This document shows, one piece after another, positions 27,501 to 35,937 of a stretch of DNA of 64,000 nucleotides. The notes beneath the pieces are model-generated. The model ran no database searches. It worked only from the letters and a program-made list of their open reading frames with translations, and was not told where the DNA came from. The DNA lies in contig NZ_SADR02000007.1 in the NCBI RefSeq assembly GCF_004010325.2, positions 1 to 64,000 of the forward strand, given 5' to 3'. The position numbers and the translations under genes are program-made. Every line of letters starts with the position of its first letter. The first letter of the stretch is position 1. This stretch comes from Mesorhizobium sp. M00.F.Ca.ET.216.01.1.1. GTDB taxonomy: Bacteria > Pseudomonadota > Alphaproteobacteria > Rhizobiales > Rhizobiaceae.

Positions 27501-28130
27501 GAAGAGCAGACTGGAACCGTGCCGCCGCTCGCGACCGATCAGGCAGATGATCAGTCGGGCGTCAGCCAGGCAAGCGGCGGTCAAATTGAAACCACCAAGC
27601 CCGAACCAGCCAAGTCCGAAACGGCCAACACGGAAACGGCTGATCCGGACGTTGCCAAGCCGCCGGTTGCCGCCAAGCCGGCAGCCGCGCCCAAGGTTGA
27701 AGCCAAGCTCCAGCCTGCCAACGCCCAGTCAGCCAACGCCCAGTCTGGCAACGCCCAGTCCGCCAACACGCCGGCCAGGGTTCCGGTGGCGCCGCAACGG
27801 CCGTCCGACCAGCCGGTCGACGTAGTCGGCGAGGTCAAGCCCGACCAGGTTGCCTCGATCGATCCGGCGACGGCCTCAACTGGCGGTGGCTCATGGTCGA
27901 TGCAGATCGCTTCTCAGCCGACGGTCGAGAGCGCCCAGTCGACCTATCAGGATCTGCAGCGCCGCTACGGCAGCGTGCTTTCCGGCCACACCGCCAGCAT
28001 CGTCAAGGCCGAGATCGCCGGCAAGGGCACCTTCTATCGCGTCCGCGTTCCGGCAAAGTCGCGCAACGATGCGATCAATTTGTGCACCAGCTACAAGGCC
28101 GCCGGCGGCAACTGCTTCGTGTCGAGGTAG
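24600..28130 (+). CDS. giant acidic SPOR-domain membrane protein
   Basis: 1,176 residues from the ATG at 24600 (24576 is an alternative). Residues 1-760 form a very acidic, low-complexity cytoplasmic region. It repeats a motif of the form F-D-D-D-F-D-x-A-V followed by SLED at residues of about 134, 192, 303 and 490. One membrane segment lies at about 766-793 (LLIAAVVGAVAIAGGISAFALSL). A Pro/Ala/Lys-rich periplasmic linker contains AQSANAQSGNAQSAN-type repeats. The SPOR domain occupies 1097-1176 (SWSMQIASQPTVESAQSTYQ to the last residues CFVSR). SPOR domains bind denuded septal glycan; NagZ next door also concerns peptidoglycan. The architecture is usual for alphaproteobacterial argS neighbours, but the acidic part here is large. 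Confidence 0.85.
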   Translation: MADRTQLRAADHNDIADDDPFAELTRIMGFDPRQPVKPQAPAARKAAPADQPTDEGDFDIDLEKELMGEFGADAGEAAAEVREPAFKAVAADDKFAASFEQDFFFDDAHEVGHHFTAGAKEVQAPAADAAFDDDFDNAVASSLEDVSPLDDDLSMDDELSRSLDQGFQLDDEAADETEDGITVEVAAPAVEAAFGDDFDHAVSTSLEDELMLDDHLPADDHQAGPAAADYPVQVQAVGYGDHSISDADFSGHFDETMADVDMNFEVRGEQPADIDEPLADEMSAETAEAEDDVAELSAQDAFDDDFDLNPGDALAEESAEPVAEIAAVEPVAEETEGPAAEIGAIEPVAEEPAAEIVAVADESTAPAAVAVEPEAAASAAGERSLEDELNALLGAMSARPVPVAREPEPVQQPVAAIEEAARRSTDPDGELDWSLDEQEPSEEPPHQEVVQAADVDLEDRLADELEGQDFGVEEEAPATHSADDIHFDDDAFDTAFAKGIDLDDGAQTGPAEQAASEQETARSPNWSTARSTPPEPARSWSRVTPVPQSQPSFAGQPTASAQPASSAPHFDEEPVEDASGYAEPAETSHEQPQRYDEMPDVETVDVPERVVAVADDLDIPELDFEEDQPTAPAYDDLDAEFASLLTEMNATEVAAEPARSAAYDDESYNSGFKSSHGFSSDPGFNSGYQPERSEMPIYAAKPAAVPANAAASSYAASGFDADDLPGSRPVSQADDFAVDELDYDPDLDEAMSVPGLAESDAARQPRRSGLLIAAVVGAVAIAGGISAFALSLGGKGGGEAPVIVKADNAPIKVKPENPGGTVVPNQDNKVYDAVVKGTKPAEPVQEKLVTNIEEPVDVAAKEPESRVVDLSPDDTDAAQGTDAAGNADVAAAPVPKSEDRIAQVLQEADKGMNSDVIAVAPRKVRTMVVKPDGSLVAREDPVPAAPQVAAAEPVDPEPQHVAPAAEAEEQTGTVPPLATDQADDQSGVSQASGGQIETTKPEPAKSETANTETADPDVAKPPVAAKPAAAPKVEAKLQPANAQSANAQSGNAQSANTPARVPVAPQRPSDQPVDVVGEVKPDQVASIDPATASTGGGSWSMQIASQPTVESAQSTYQDLQRRYGSVLSGHTASIVKAEIAGKGTFYRVRVPAKSRNDAINLCTSYKAAGGNCFVSR

Positions 28131-28158
28131 CGCCTTCAAAATCTCCAGCTTCGGGCGG

Positions 28159-28182
28159 AAAAGCCGGCGCGTGCCGGCTTTT
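28159..28182 (+). terminator. rho-independent terminator after the SPOR gene
   Basis: Perfect 10-bp arms AAAAGCCGGC and GCCGGCTTTT around a GCGT loop, 29 bp after the stop. Confidence 0.85.
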
Positions 28183-28259
28183 CCGTGTCGGAGGGGATAG
28201 TTCAAGCACGCGGTGTGGGGTGATTCCCTTTGGCCGCGTGAAGCTCTAAACTCCTGGCC

Positions 28260-29279
28260 ATGACCGAATCAAAATCCATGATCCTCGGCTGCGCCGGGAA
28301 ATCGCTCACTCGCGACGAAATCAATTTCTATCGCAACGAATGCCCCTGGGGCTTCATCCTGTTCGCGCGCAACATCAGCGAGACCGAGCAGATCCGCGAT
28401 CTGGTCGCTTCGATGCGCGACTGCGTCGGGCGCTCGGACGCGCCGGTGTTCATCGACCAGGAAGGTGGCCGCGTGCAGCGGCTGCGGCCGCCGCTGGCAC
28501 CGAACTACCCGGCCGGCGGCGCGCTTGGCGCTCTGTGGCGAAACGACCATGACGCGGGTACCCGCGCCGCCTGGCTGATGGCGCGGCTGCATGCCTTCGA
28601 CCTGCTTCGCTATGGCATATCAGCGGATTGCCTGCCGGTACTCGACGTGCCGATCGAGGGCGCCAGCGACGTCATCGGCGCGCGCGCCTACGGCAAGGAG
28701 CCCCGCGCCGTCATCGAGCTCGGCCGCGCCGCCGCGGAGGGCTTGATGTCGGGCGGCGTGCTCCCGGTGATGAAGCATATTCCGGGTCATGGGCGCGCCT
28801 TTGCCGATACGCATTTCGAGCTGCCGACGGTCGATGCGTCTATGAGCGAGTTGCAGCGGCATGATTTTGCCCCGTTCAGGGAGCTCAACCATTTGCCGAT
28901 GGCGATGACGGCACATGTCGTCTACAGCGCCATCGACCCGAAGAACCCGGCGACGACGTCCGGCAAGGTCGTCGACGAGATCATCCGCGGCGAAATCGGC
29001 TTCGACGGCTTGCTGATGAGCGACGACACCTCGATGAAGGCACTTTCTGGGGATTTCCCGACAAAGGCGTCTGCGATCCTTGCGGCGGGCTGCGATCTGG
29101 TCCTTCACTGCAACGGTGTTTTCGAGGAGATGGCCGGTATTGCGTCGCGCACGACGGGGCTTGAGGGCAAGTCGCAGGAGCGCGCGGAGCGGGCGCTGAC
29201 CTATATCAAGAACCGCGATCGGGCTGATGAAACCGAGATACGCGCCGAGTTTGCCACCTATTTCGATGCGGTGGCCTAG
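28260..29279 (+). CDS. nagZ: beta-N-acetylhexosaminidase (NagZ, GH3)
   Basis: 339 residues, close to the family norm. Key GH3 sites: FIDQEGGRVQRLRPPLAP, the KHIPGHGRAFADTHFELP loop carrying the acid/base His and Asp of NagZ, and LLMSDDTSMKALSGDF with the nucleophile Asp. It removes N-acetylglucosamine from GlcNAc-anhMurNAc peptides in cytosolic muropeptide recycling. In many bacteria its product controls AmpC beta-lactamase. It is followed 18 bp later by scpA, as in other alphaproteobacteria. Confidence 0.94.
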   Translation: MTESKSMILGCAGKSLTRDEINFYRNECPWGFILFARNISETEQIRDLVASMRDCVGRSDAPVFIDQEGGRVQRLRPPLAPNYPAGGALGALWRNDHDAGTRAAWLMARLHAFDLLRYGISADCLPVLDVPIEGASDVIGARAYGKEPRAVIELGRAAAEGLMSGGVLPVMKHIPGHGRAFADTHFELPTVDASMSELQRHDFAPFRELNHLPMAMTAHVVYSAIDPKNPATTSGKVVDEIIRGEIGFDGLLMSDDTSMKALSGDFPTKASAILAAGCDLVLHCNGVFEEMAGIASRTTGLEGKSQERAERALTYIKNRDRADETEIRAEFATYFDAVA

Positions 29280-29297
29280 ACCAGAGGAAAACGGGAC

Positions 29298-30140
29298 GTG
29301 GCGGAAACATTGGACAGCAAGGCTGCGAAGGCCGCACCGATGGACCGTCTGTGGGCCGAGAATGACGATTCCCGGCTGACCGGCGACCCGTCGCTGGTCG
29401 TCGACGTGGCTGGCTTCGAAGGGCCGCTCGATCTGCTGCTGCATCTCGCGCGCAACCAGAAGGTCGATCTGGCGCGCATCTCGATCCTGGCGCTGGCCGA
29501 GCAATATCTGGCCTTTATCGAGAAGGTGAGGGTGCTGAGGCTCGAGCTTGCCGCCGACTATCTGGTGATGGCGGCGTGGCTGGCCTTCCTCAAGTCGAAG
29601 CTTTTGATCCCCAAGCAGCCCGGCGAGGAAGGCGAGAGCGGCGAGGAACTGGCGGCGGTGCTGCAGTTTCGGCTGAAGCGGCTGGAAGCCATGCGCGATG
29701 CGTCGGCGAGGCTGGTCAACCGCAACCGGCTCGGCCGTGACGTGTTCGCTCGCGGCATGCCGGAAATGGTCATCATCGAGAAGCGCAACGCCTATTCGGC
29801 CTCGCTCTACGATCTGTTGACCGCCTATGCGACGCAGCGCCAGAAGCAGGCGATCAACAATGTGACCATCGCCAAGCGCGGAGTGTGGTCGCTCAAGGAC
29901 GCACGCGATATCCTGACCAGGCTGATCGGGACGCTTCGCGACTGGACGGCACTGGACAGTTTCCTGATCGAATATCTGAGCTCTCCGCAAGAGTGGCGCA
30001 CCGCGATAGCCAGCTCCTTTGCCGCAACGCTCGAACTGGTACGCGAAGGCAAAATGGAAATGCGGCAGGACGAGGTGTTCGCGCCGCTCTATCTGCGCGG
30101 CCGCGCACAAGGCATCAAGGCAGTCGAGGTGGCATCATGA
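29298..30140 (+). CDS. scpA: segregation and condensation protein A
   Basis: 280 residues of the kleisin family. The N-terminal SMC-neck binding region is VDVAGFEGPLDLLLHLARNQKVDLARISIL and the middle LAADYLVMAAWLAFLKSKLLIP is strongly conserved. The C-terminal winged helix is EYLSSPQEWRTAIASSFAATLELVREGKM. It bridges SMC heads and, with ScpB, forms the condensin complex that compacts and segregates the chromosome. The stop overlaps the scpB start by four bases (ATGA). Confidence 0.95.
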   Translation: MAETLDSKAAKAAPMDRLWAENDDSRLTGDPSLVVDVAGFEGPLDLLLHLARNQKVDLARISILALAEQYLAFIEKVRVLRLELAADYLVMAAWLAFLKSKLLIPKQPGEEGESGEELAAVLQFRLKRLEAMRDASARLVNRNRLGRDVFARGMPEMVIIEKRNAYSASLYDLLTAYATQRQKQAINNVTIAKRGVWSLKDARDILTRLIGTLRDWTALDSFLIEYLSSPQEWRTAIASSFAATLELVREGKMEMRQDEVFAPLYLRGRAQGIKAVEVAS

Positions 30141-30904
30141 GCGAACGCGCCAACGCTTCGGTCATTCCGTTCAAGGTCGACGACGAAGCCGAAGACGGCA
30201 CTGTTGCCCAGGATTCGGCCCAGAACTCAGCTCAGAATCCTGGCGAGAGGCTGCACATGGCGGAAGCCGTGCGCATGGCCGAGGCGATCGTGTTTGCCAG
30301 TGCCGAGCCGGTCAGCGAAAAGCAGCTTGCCGCACGCCTGCCCGACGGCATCATTATTGCCGCGGCGATGGCCGACCTGCAGCAGATCTATGCGCGGCGC
30401 GGCGTCAACCTGGTGCGCGTCGGCGACGCCTGGGCGTTCCGCACCGCGGGGGACCTTGCCTTCCTGATGAGCCGGGATACCGTCCAACAAAGGAAGCTTT
30501 CCCGCGCGGCTCTCGAAGTGCTGGCGATCATCGCCTATCACCAGCCGGTGACGCGCGCCGAGATCGAGGACATACGTGGCGTAGAAACCTCGAAGGGCAC
30601 GCTGGACACCTTGATGGAGACGGAATGGGTGAGGATGCGCGGCCGGCGCCGTACGCCCGGCCGTCCTGTCACTTATGGCACCACCGACAGCTTCCTCGAC
30701 CATTTCGCGCTGGAGGAGATCCGCGATCTTCCCGGCATGGAGGAGCTGAAGGGCGCCGGGCTGCTTTCCGCCCGCATGCCGTCGAATTTCTCCATGCCGC
30801 TGCCGCCAGCCGATCCCGATGCGCTAACCGACGACGAGGATCCGCTGACCGACATCGACCTTGAGGAACTCGGCCTGCTGACGCCGCGCGTCACGGAAGA
30901 TTGA
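30137..30904 (+). CDS. scpB: segregation and condensation protein B
   Basis: 255 residues from the ATG at 30137, overlapping scpA by ATGA. Two winged-helix domains: AEAIVFASAEPVSEKQLAARLP, then LSRAALEVLAIIAYHQPVTRAEIEDIRGVE and the DTLMETEWVRMRGRRRTPGRP turn, ending in FLDHFALEEIRDLPGMEEL. The first 40 residues and the acidic last 30 are extensions beyond the core domain. Partner of ScpA in the SMC complex. Confidence 0.95.
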   Translation: MSERANASVIPFKVDDEAEDGTVAQDSAQNSAQNPGERLHMAEAVRMAEAIVFASAEPVSEKQLAARLPDGIIIAAAMADLQQIYARRGVNLVRVGDAWAFRTAGDLAFLMSRDTVQQRKLSRAALEVLAIIAYHQPVTRAEIEDIRGVETSKGTLDTLMETEWVRMRGRRRTPGRPVTYGTTDSFLDHFALEEIRDLPGMEELKGAGLLSARMPSNFSMPLPPADPDALTDDEDPLTDIDLEELGLLTPRVTED

Positions 30905-31084
30905 CCCAGGCGCTGCGCCCCACGCGACCCTCGGTGAGGGGGATGCGCGGATTCGTAGCGGGCTATCACGCTGAAAATGCGTGACATCTGCCACCCGTTC
31001 ATAAACTCTTTCGCAGTTGTGTTTGAATCCCAACGCGAAAACGCATAGATCATCGCCAGGGAAACCGTTCGAGAGAGATTTGCT

Positions 31085-31306
31085 ATGGGTTCATTTTCGA
31101 TTTGGCACTGGATGATCGTGCTGGTCATCGTGCTTTTGGTGTTCGGCCGCGGCAAGATTCCAGAGCTGATGGGTGATATGGCCAAGGGCATCAAGAGCTT
31201 CAAGAAGGGCATGGCCGACGACGACGTTGCCGAAGACAAGCGCACCGTCGAGCACCGCGCCGACGAAACCGTTTCGGCGGCGAAGGAAAAGGCCAGCAAG
31301 AGCTGA
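31085..31306 (+). CDS. tatA: Sec-independent translocase subunit TatA
   Basis: 73 residues: short periplasmic N-terminus (MGSFSIWHW), one membrane helix ([12 protein letters not shown]), the hinge with [21 protein letters not shown] as amphipathic helix, then a charged tail. The [10 protein letters not shown] junction is typical of TatA. Oligomers form the variable-size pore for folded proteins. First gene of tatABC. Confidence 0.95.
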   Translation: MGSFSIWHWMIVLVIVLLVFGRGKIPELMGDMAKGIKSFKKGMADDDVAEDKRTVEHRADETVSAAKEKASKS

Positions 31307-31335
31307 GCCCAAGGTTCTAGTCGGAACAGATAGCC

Positions 31336-32073
31336 ATGTTTGAAGTCGGCTGGACCGAGATGCTGGTGATCGCGATCGTTATGATCGTGGTCGTTGGGCC
31401 GAAGGATTTGCCCAATATGTTGCGCACCTTCGGTCGCACGACGGCGAAGTTGCGCACTATGGCAGCCGACTTCCAGAAACAATTCAACGAGGCGCTGAAG
31501 GAGGCCGAGCTCGATGACGTCAAGAAGTCGGTCGACTCGCTGAGGAGCCTCAATCCAACAGCCGAGATCCGCAGACAGCTCAATCCGTTCGAGCAGGCGG
31601 CAGCCGAAGTTCGCTCCGGCGTCGACGCGGTGATGAAGCCGAAGCCGGCCGTCGATCCAGCCACGCCTGCCGCTTCGACGCCGCAGTCGGCAGAGCCGTT
31701 GAAGAATGGTGCGACGGTGCTGCCCGGTGTCAATGCGCCGGAAGCGGTGCCGGCGGCGCCGATCTTTCCTGAGATGACCGACAGTTCGGTGGAGGTCGCG
31801 CCGGAAAACATACCGGCAGCGAAGAAGACGGCCAAGTCGGCGAAAGCAGTCAGGGCCGCGGCGCCTGCTGCTGTGACAGATGCGGCTCCGGTAAAAGCAA
31901 CGCCTGCCGCGAAGACACCGGCCAAGCCGGCCGCTGCGGCGGTCAAGTCTGCACCGGCAAAGGCGGCCAAACCGGCTGCGGCGAAAATCGCCGCTAAAAA
32001 GCCTGAGCCAAAGCCCGCGCCGGCAGCGGTGAAGAAGCCGGCAGCCAAGAAGACGGCGGGAGCCGCCAAGTGA
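31336..32073 (+). CDS. tatB: Sec-independent translocase subunit TatB
   Basis: 245 residues. MFEVGWTEMLVIAIVMIVVVGPKDLPNMLRTFGRTTAKLR shows the conserved Glu in the membrane helix and the GPKDLP hinge of TatB, followed by a long amphipathic helix. The C-terminal half is an Ala/Pro/Lys-rich disordered tail (AAKTPAKPAAAAVKS-like). With TatC it forms the receptor for twin-arginine signal peptides. The stop overlaps the tatC start by four bases. Confidence 0.94.
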   Translation: MFEVGWTEMLVIAIVMIVVVGPKDLPNMLRTFGRTTAKLRTMAADFQKQFNEALKEAELDDVKKSVDSLRSLNPTAEIRRQLNPFEQAAAEVRSGVDAVMKPKPAVDPATPAASTPQSAEPLKNGATVLPGVNAPEAVPAAPIFPEMTDSSVEVAPENIPAAKKTAKSAKAVRAAAPAAVTDAAPVKATPAAKTPAKPAAAAVKSAPAKAAKPAAAKIAAKKPEPKPAPAAVKKPAAKKTAGAAK

Positions 32074-32945
32074 GCGTTTCGGACAGCGAAAAGGACGAAA
32101 TTGAAAAGTCGTCGGCTCCGCTGATGGAGCATCTGATCGAGCTGCGCCGGCGGCTGATTTGGTCGATCGGCGGGTTCTTTGTCGCCTTCCTCGTCTGCTT
32201 CTTCTTCGCAAAGCGGCTGTTCAACCTGTTGGTCATCCCGTTCAAATGGGCGACCCAGTGGGCCGGGCTCGACCCGCACAAGGTCGAACTGATCTACACG
32301 GCACCGCAGGAATTCTTCTTCACCCAGGTCAAGCTCGCTATGTTCGGCGGCATGGTGATTGCCTTTCCGCTGATTGCCACACAGATCTACAAATTCATCG
32401 CGCCTGGTCTCTACAAGAACGAACGCAACGCCTTCCTGCCATTCTTGTTCGCCTCGCCGATCCTGTTCCTGATGGGCGCGTCACTGGTCTATTTCTTCTT
32501 CACGCCGATGGTGATGTGGTTCTTCCTCGCCATGCAGCAGGCCGGGACCAACGATCAGGTGCAGATTTCGCTGCTGCCGAAAGTCTCGGAATATCTCAGC
32601 CTGATCATGACGCTGATCTTCTCCTTCGGCCTCGTGTTCCAGTTGCCGGTGGTGACTAGCCTGATGACGCGGGTTGGCATGCTGTCGTCCAAAGCGCTGG
32701 CCGAGAAGCGCAAATGGGCGATCGTCATTGCCTTCGTCGTGGCGGCGGTGCTGACGCCACCCGATCCGATGAGCCAGATCGGCCTGGCCGTTCCGACCAT
32801 TCTTCTCTACGAGGTCTCCATCTGGTCGGCGCGGCTGATCGAGCGCAGCCAGGAGCGGGATCGGTTGGCGCGCGAGAAGCAGCCTGCTGGGGAAGAGGTG
32901 GCTGAAAAGGCGGCGGACGCATCCTCGACGCAGGCTCCTTCGTAG
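32070..32945 (+). CDS. tatC: Sec-independent translocase subunit TatC
   Basis: 291 residues with six membrane segments. APLMEHLIELRRRLIWSIGGF is the signature N-terminal cytosolic region that recognises the twin-arginine motif, and YTAPQEFFFTQVKLAMFGG is the conserved first periplasmic region. The last 35 residues form a charged Glu/Ala tail. The start is an alternative codon (GTG-type, gtgagcgtttcg) overlapping tatB. Confidence 0.96.
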   Translation: MSVSDSEKDEIEKSSAPLMEHLIELRRRLIWSIGGFFVAFLVCFFFAKRLFNLLVIPFKWATQWAGLDPHKVELIYTAPQEFFFTQVKLAMFGGMVIAFPLIATQIYKFIAPGLYKNERNAFLPFLFASPILFLMGASLVYFFFTPMVMWFFLAMQQAGTNDQVQISLLPKVSEYLSLIMTLIFSFGLVFQLPVVTSLMTRVGMLSSKALAEKRKWAIVIAFVVAAVLTPPDPMSQIGLAVPTILLYEVSIWSARLIERSQERDRLAREKQPAGEEVAEKAADASSTQAPS

Positions 32946-33053
32946 GCTGTGGCGCTCGCGTCATCGGAAAAAGACAGCCGCCGCCGAGCCCTGTCTTGCA
33001 TCGATCAAGGATGCGGTTTACGCCCTCTGGCCTAGCTCAGGAGCGTTCAGACC

Positions 33054-34358
33054 ATGCTTGACATCAAATGGATTCGCGACAACCCGAAGGCCCTTGTCGA
33101 GGCGCTGGTGAAGCGCTCGTGGTCGAGCGAGGATGCGCAGTCCACGGTCGATGATCTGATCGCCAGGGACGAGGCACGGCGCGAACACCTGACCGAGCTG
33201 CAGACCAGGCAGGAGCGCCGCAACGCTGCATCGAAGGAGATCGGCAATGCCATGCGTTCGGGCGACGCGGCCCTTGCCGAGAAGCTGAAGGCCGAGGTCG
33301 GCGAGATCAAGGCCTTCATCCAGAACGGCGAGGCGCGCGAACGCGAGCTCGACAAGGCGCTGAACGATGCACTGGCGGTGCTGCCCAATGTGCCGCTCGA
33401 CGACGTTCCGGTCGGCAAGGACGAGCACGACAATGTCGTCAAGCGCATCGTCGGCAAGGTGCCGACGCTGCCGAACTGGGTGAAGGAGCATTTCGAGATT
33501 GGTGAAGCGCTCGGCATGATGGATTTCGAGCGTGCGGCCAAACTCTCGGGCTCGCGCTTCACGGTGCTGAAGAGCCAGCTGGCGCGGATGGAACGTGCGC
33601 TCGGCCAGTTCATGCTGGATCTGCATACGACCGAACATGGCTATGAGGAGATCCAGCCGCCGCTGATGGTGCGCGAGGAGGCGATGTTCGGAACGGGCCA
33701 ATTGCCGAAGTTTGCGGAAGACCTCTTCTTCGCCCGGCATGGAGACGGCAGGCTTGGGCTCATCCCGACCGCCGAGGTGCCGCTCACCAACCTCGTGCGC
33801 GAGGAAATTACGCCGCATGAAAAACTGCCGCTGCGCTACACGGCGCTGACCCCGTGCTTTCGTTCGGAAGCGGGCTCGGCCGGGCGCGACACGCGCGGCA
33901 TGTTGCGCCAGCACCAGTTCTACAAGGTCGAATTGGTCTCGATCACCGACCAGGAGTCTTCGCTCGCCGAGCACGAGCGAATGACGCAATGCGCCGAGGA
34001 AGTGCTGAAGCGGCTCGGCCTGCCGTTCCGCACCATGACGCTGTGCACCGGTGACATGGGCTTTGGCGCGCGCAAGACCTACGACATCGAGGTCTGGCTG
34101 CCGGGTCAGAACGCCTATCGCGAGATATCGTCTTGTTCGGTGTGCGGCGATTTCCAGGCGCGGCGCATGGACGCCCGCTACAAGGATAAGGACGGCAAGG
34201 GCAACCGCTTCGTACACACGCTGAACGGCTCGGGCACCGCCGTTGGCCGCGCTCTTATTGCCGTCATCGAAAACTACCAAAATGAGGACGGCAGCGTAAC
34301 CATTCCTGAAGCGCTGCGGCCTTACATGGGCAGTCTGGAAAAGATCGAATCGAAGTAA
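33054..34358 (+). CDS. serS: seryl-tRNA synthetase
   Basis: 434 residues. The N-terminal [21 protein letters not shown] leads into the antiparallel coiled-coil arm (residues 35-105) that contacts the long variable loop of tRNA-Ser. Class II motif 2 is [21 protein letters not shown] and motif 3 is [18 protein letters not shown]. It charges tRNA-Ser. Its stop and the surE start share one base (TAATG), so translation is coupled. Confidence 0.97.
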   Translation: MLDIKWIRDNPKALVEALVKRSWSSEDAQSTVDDLIARDEARREHLTELQTRQERRNAASKEIGNAMRSGDAALAEKLKAEVGEIKAFIQNGEARERELDKALNDALAVLPNVPLDDVPVGKDEHDNVVKRIVGKVPTLPNWVKEHFEIGEALGMMDFERAAKLSGSRFTVLKSQLARMERALGQFMLDLHTTEHGYEEIQPPLMVREEAMFGTGQLPKFAEDLFFARHGDGRLGLIPTAEVPLTNLVREEITPHEKLPLRYTALTPCFRSEAGSAGRDTRGMLRQHQFYKVELVSITDQESSLAEHERMTQCAEEVLKRLGLPFRTMTLCTGDMGFGARKTYDIEVWLPGQNAYREISSCSVCGDFQARRMDARYKDKDGKGNRFVHTLNGSGTAVGRALIAVIENYQNEDGSVTIPEALRPYMGSLEKIESK

Positions 34359-35116
34359 TGCGCATTCTCCTGACCAACGACGACGGCATCCATGCCGAGG
34401 GCCTGGCATCGCTCGAACGCATTGCCCGCACGCTGTCGGACGATGTCTGGGTGGTGGCGCCGGAGCAGGACCAGTCCGGCTATGCGCATTCGCTGTCGAT
34501 CTCGGAGCCGCTGCGCCTGAGGAAGATCGGCGAAAAGCACTTTGCCGTGCGCGGCACGCCGACCGACTGCGTCATCATGGGTGTGAAGAAGATCCTGCCC
34601 GCAGCACCCGACCTGATCCTGTCCGGGGTCAATTCCGGCGCCAACATCGCCGACGATATCACCTATTCCGGTACCGTCGCAGGTGCCATGGAAGGCGCGC
34701 TGCTCGGCGTGCGCTCGATCGCACTCAGCCAGGCTTACAGTTATCTCGGCGAGGATCGCGTGGTTCCCTACGAGACCACGGAGGCACTGGCACCGGCGCT
34801 GCTCAAGAAGCTGGTTGCGATGCCCCTGCCGGACGGCGTGCTGCTCAACGTCAATTTTCCGAATTGCCTGCCGGAAGAGATCGCCGGCACGGTGGTCACA
34901 TCGCAGGGCAAGCTCGTTCATAGCCTGTGGGTCGACGAGCGCCGCGACGGGCGCGGCCTGCCTTACTACTGGCTGCGCTTCGGCGGCCAGCCAGTCGAGG
35001 GCAAGACGGGCAGCGACCTTCATGCCATGCGCAACCGCCTGGTCTCGGTGACGCCGCTGCAGCTCGATCTCACCGCCCATGAAATCCGCGATCAGCTGAC
35101 CAAGGCACTTTCATGA
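34358..35116 (+). CDS. surE: 5'-nucleotidase / stationary-phase survival protein SurE
   Basis: 252 residues. The metal site is [19 protein letters not shown] (Asp-Asp) with [14 protein letters not shown] and [25 protein letters not shown] (Ser and Asn ligands). It dephosphorylates nucleoside 5'- and 3'-monophosphates. The serS-surE-pcm-nlpD-like order is widespread in proteobacteria; all junctions except the last overlap. Confidence 0.96.
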   Translation: MRILLTNDDGIHAEGLASLERIARTLSDDVWVVAPEQDQSGYAHSLSISEPLRLRKIGEKHFAVRGTPTDCVIMGVKKILPAAPDLILSGVNSGANIADDITYSGTVAGAMEGALLGVRSIALSQAYSYLGEDRVVPYETTEALAPALLKKLVAMPLPDGVLLNVNFPNCLPEEIAGTVVTSQGKLVHSLWVDERRDGRGLPYYWLRFGGQPVEGKTGSDLHAMRNRLVSVTPLQLDLTAHEIRDQLTKALS

Positions 35117-35760
35117 ATATGGATGACCGTGAAGGGTTTGCCGCCTTCCTGCTTCGCCTGCGTGGCCGCGGTGCCGTGCCGAAGGCGCTTATCGCCGCTT
35201 TCGAGGCAACGCCGCGGCGTGGCTTCCTCGCCGCGCAGTTTCATTCGATTGCCTGGTCGGACGGGATGCTGCCGATCGAGTGCGGCGAGGCGATCGAGGG
35301 CACCGACCTGCAGGCGGCGGTGATCGCTGCACTCGCCATCGAGCCGGGCAACCGCGTGCTCGAGATCGGCACCGGTTCGGGCTACACGGCGGCGGTGATG
35401 TCGCGGCTTGCGTCGCGGGTCGTTACCATCGACCGCTACAAGACATTGACCGAACAGGCCAGGCAGCGCTTCGAGGCGCTCGCCATCGGCAATGTCATCG
35501 TGCGCCAGGCCGACGGCTCCAACGGATTACCCAATGAGGGGCCGTTCGACCGTATCGTCGCCTGGGCGGCCTTCGACAGCCTGCCGCGCTTCCTGCTCGA
35601 CCAGTTGTCGAGCGGCGGCATCGTCATCGCGCCGATCGGGCCAGAAGAGGGCGAACAGGTGCTGGCCAAGCTGACCAAGGTCGGCAGCCGCTTCGAGCGG
35701 GAGGATATCGGCAACGTCCGCCTGCAGCCGATCCTGCGTAGCGTCGCCGCAGTCATCTAG
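35113..35760 (+). CDS. pcm: protein-L-isoaspartate O-methyltransferase
   Basis: 215 residues overlapping surE by ATGA. It shows the canonical SAM motif [20 protein letters not shown], the post-I acidic strand [10 protein letters not shown], and the conserved [15 protein letters not shown] and [13 protein letters not shown] segments. It methylates isoaspartyl residues in aged proteins for repair. This is the orthodox enzyme, in contrast to the diverged paralogue at 8417. Confidence 0.94.
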   Translation: MNMDDREGFAAFLLRLRGRGAVPKALIAAFEATPRRGFLAAQFHSIAWSDGMLPIECGEAIEGTDLQAAVIAALAIEPGNRVLEIGTGSGYTAAVMSRLASRVVTIDRYKTLTEQARQRFEALAIGNVIVRQADGSNGLPNEGPFDRIVAWAAFDSLPRFLLDQLSSGGIVIAPIGPEEGEQVLAKLTKVGSRFEREDIGNVRLQPILRSVAAVI

Positions 35761-35937
35761 AAATCTGCAGATATCCAGCCAGCCTGCGCAGGGCTCCGGT
35801 ACCCCGAATGCACCCTGCAGTTCGGTCTCGAAATATTTTAAGAAAATTTGCGTCTGATTCTAGAGGCTTAACCGACCAGTAACATTAACGCGCTTTAATC
35901 AGGCACAGTTTGTACCGGGTCTGTGCGGGTTAGTGCG

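Noticed and set aside
28620..30110. 496-residue minus-strand frame opposite nagZ and scpA
   Set aside because: Crosses two well-supported genes and has no domain or ribosome binding site.
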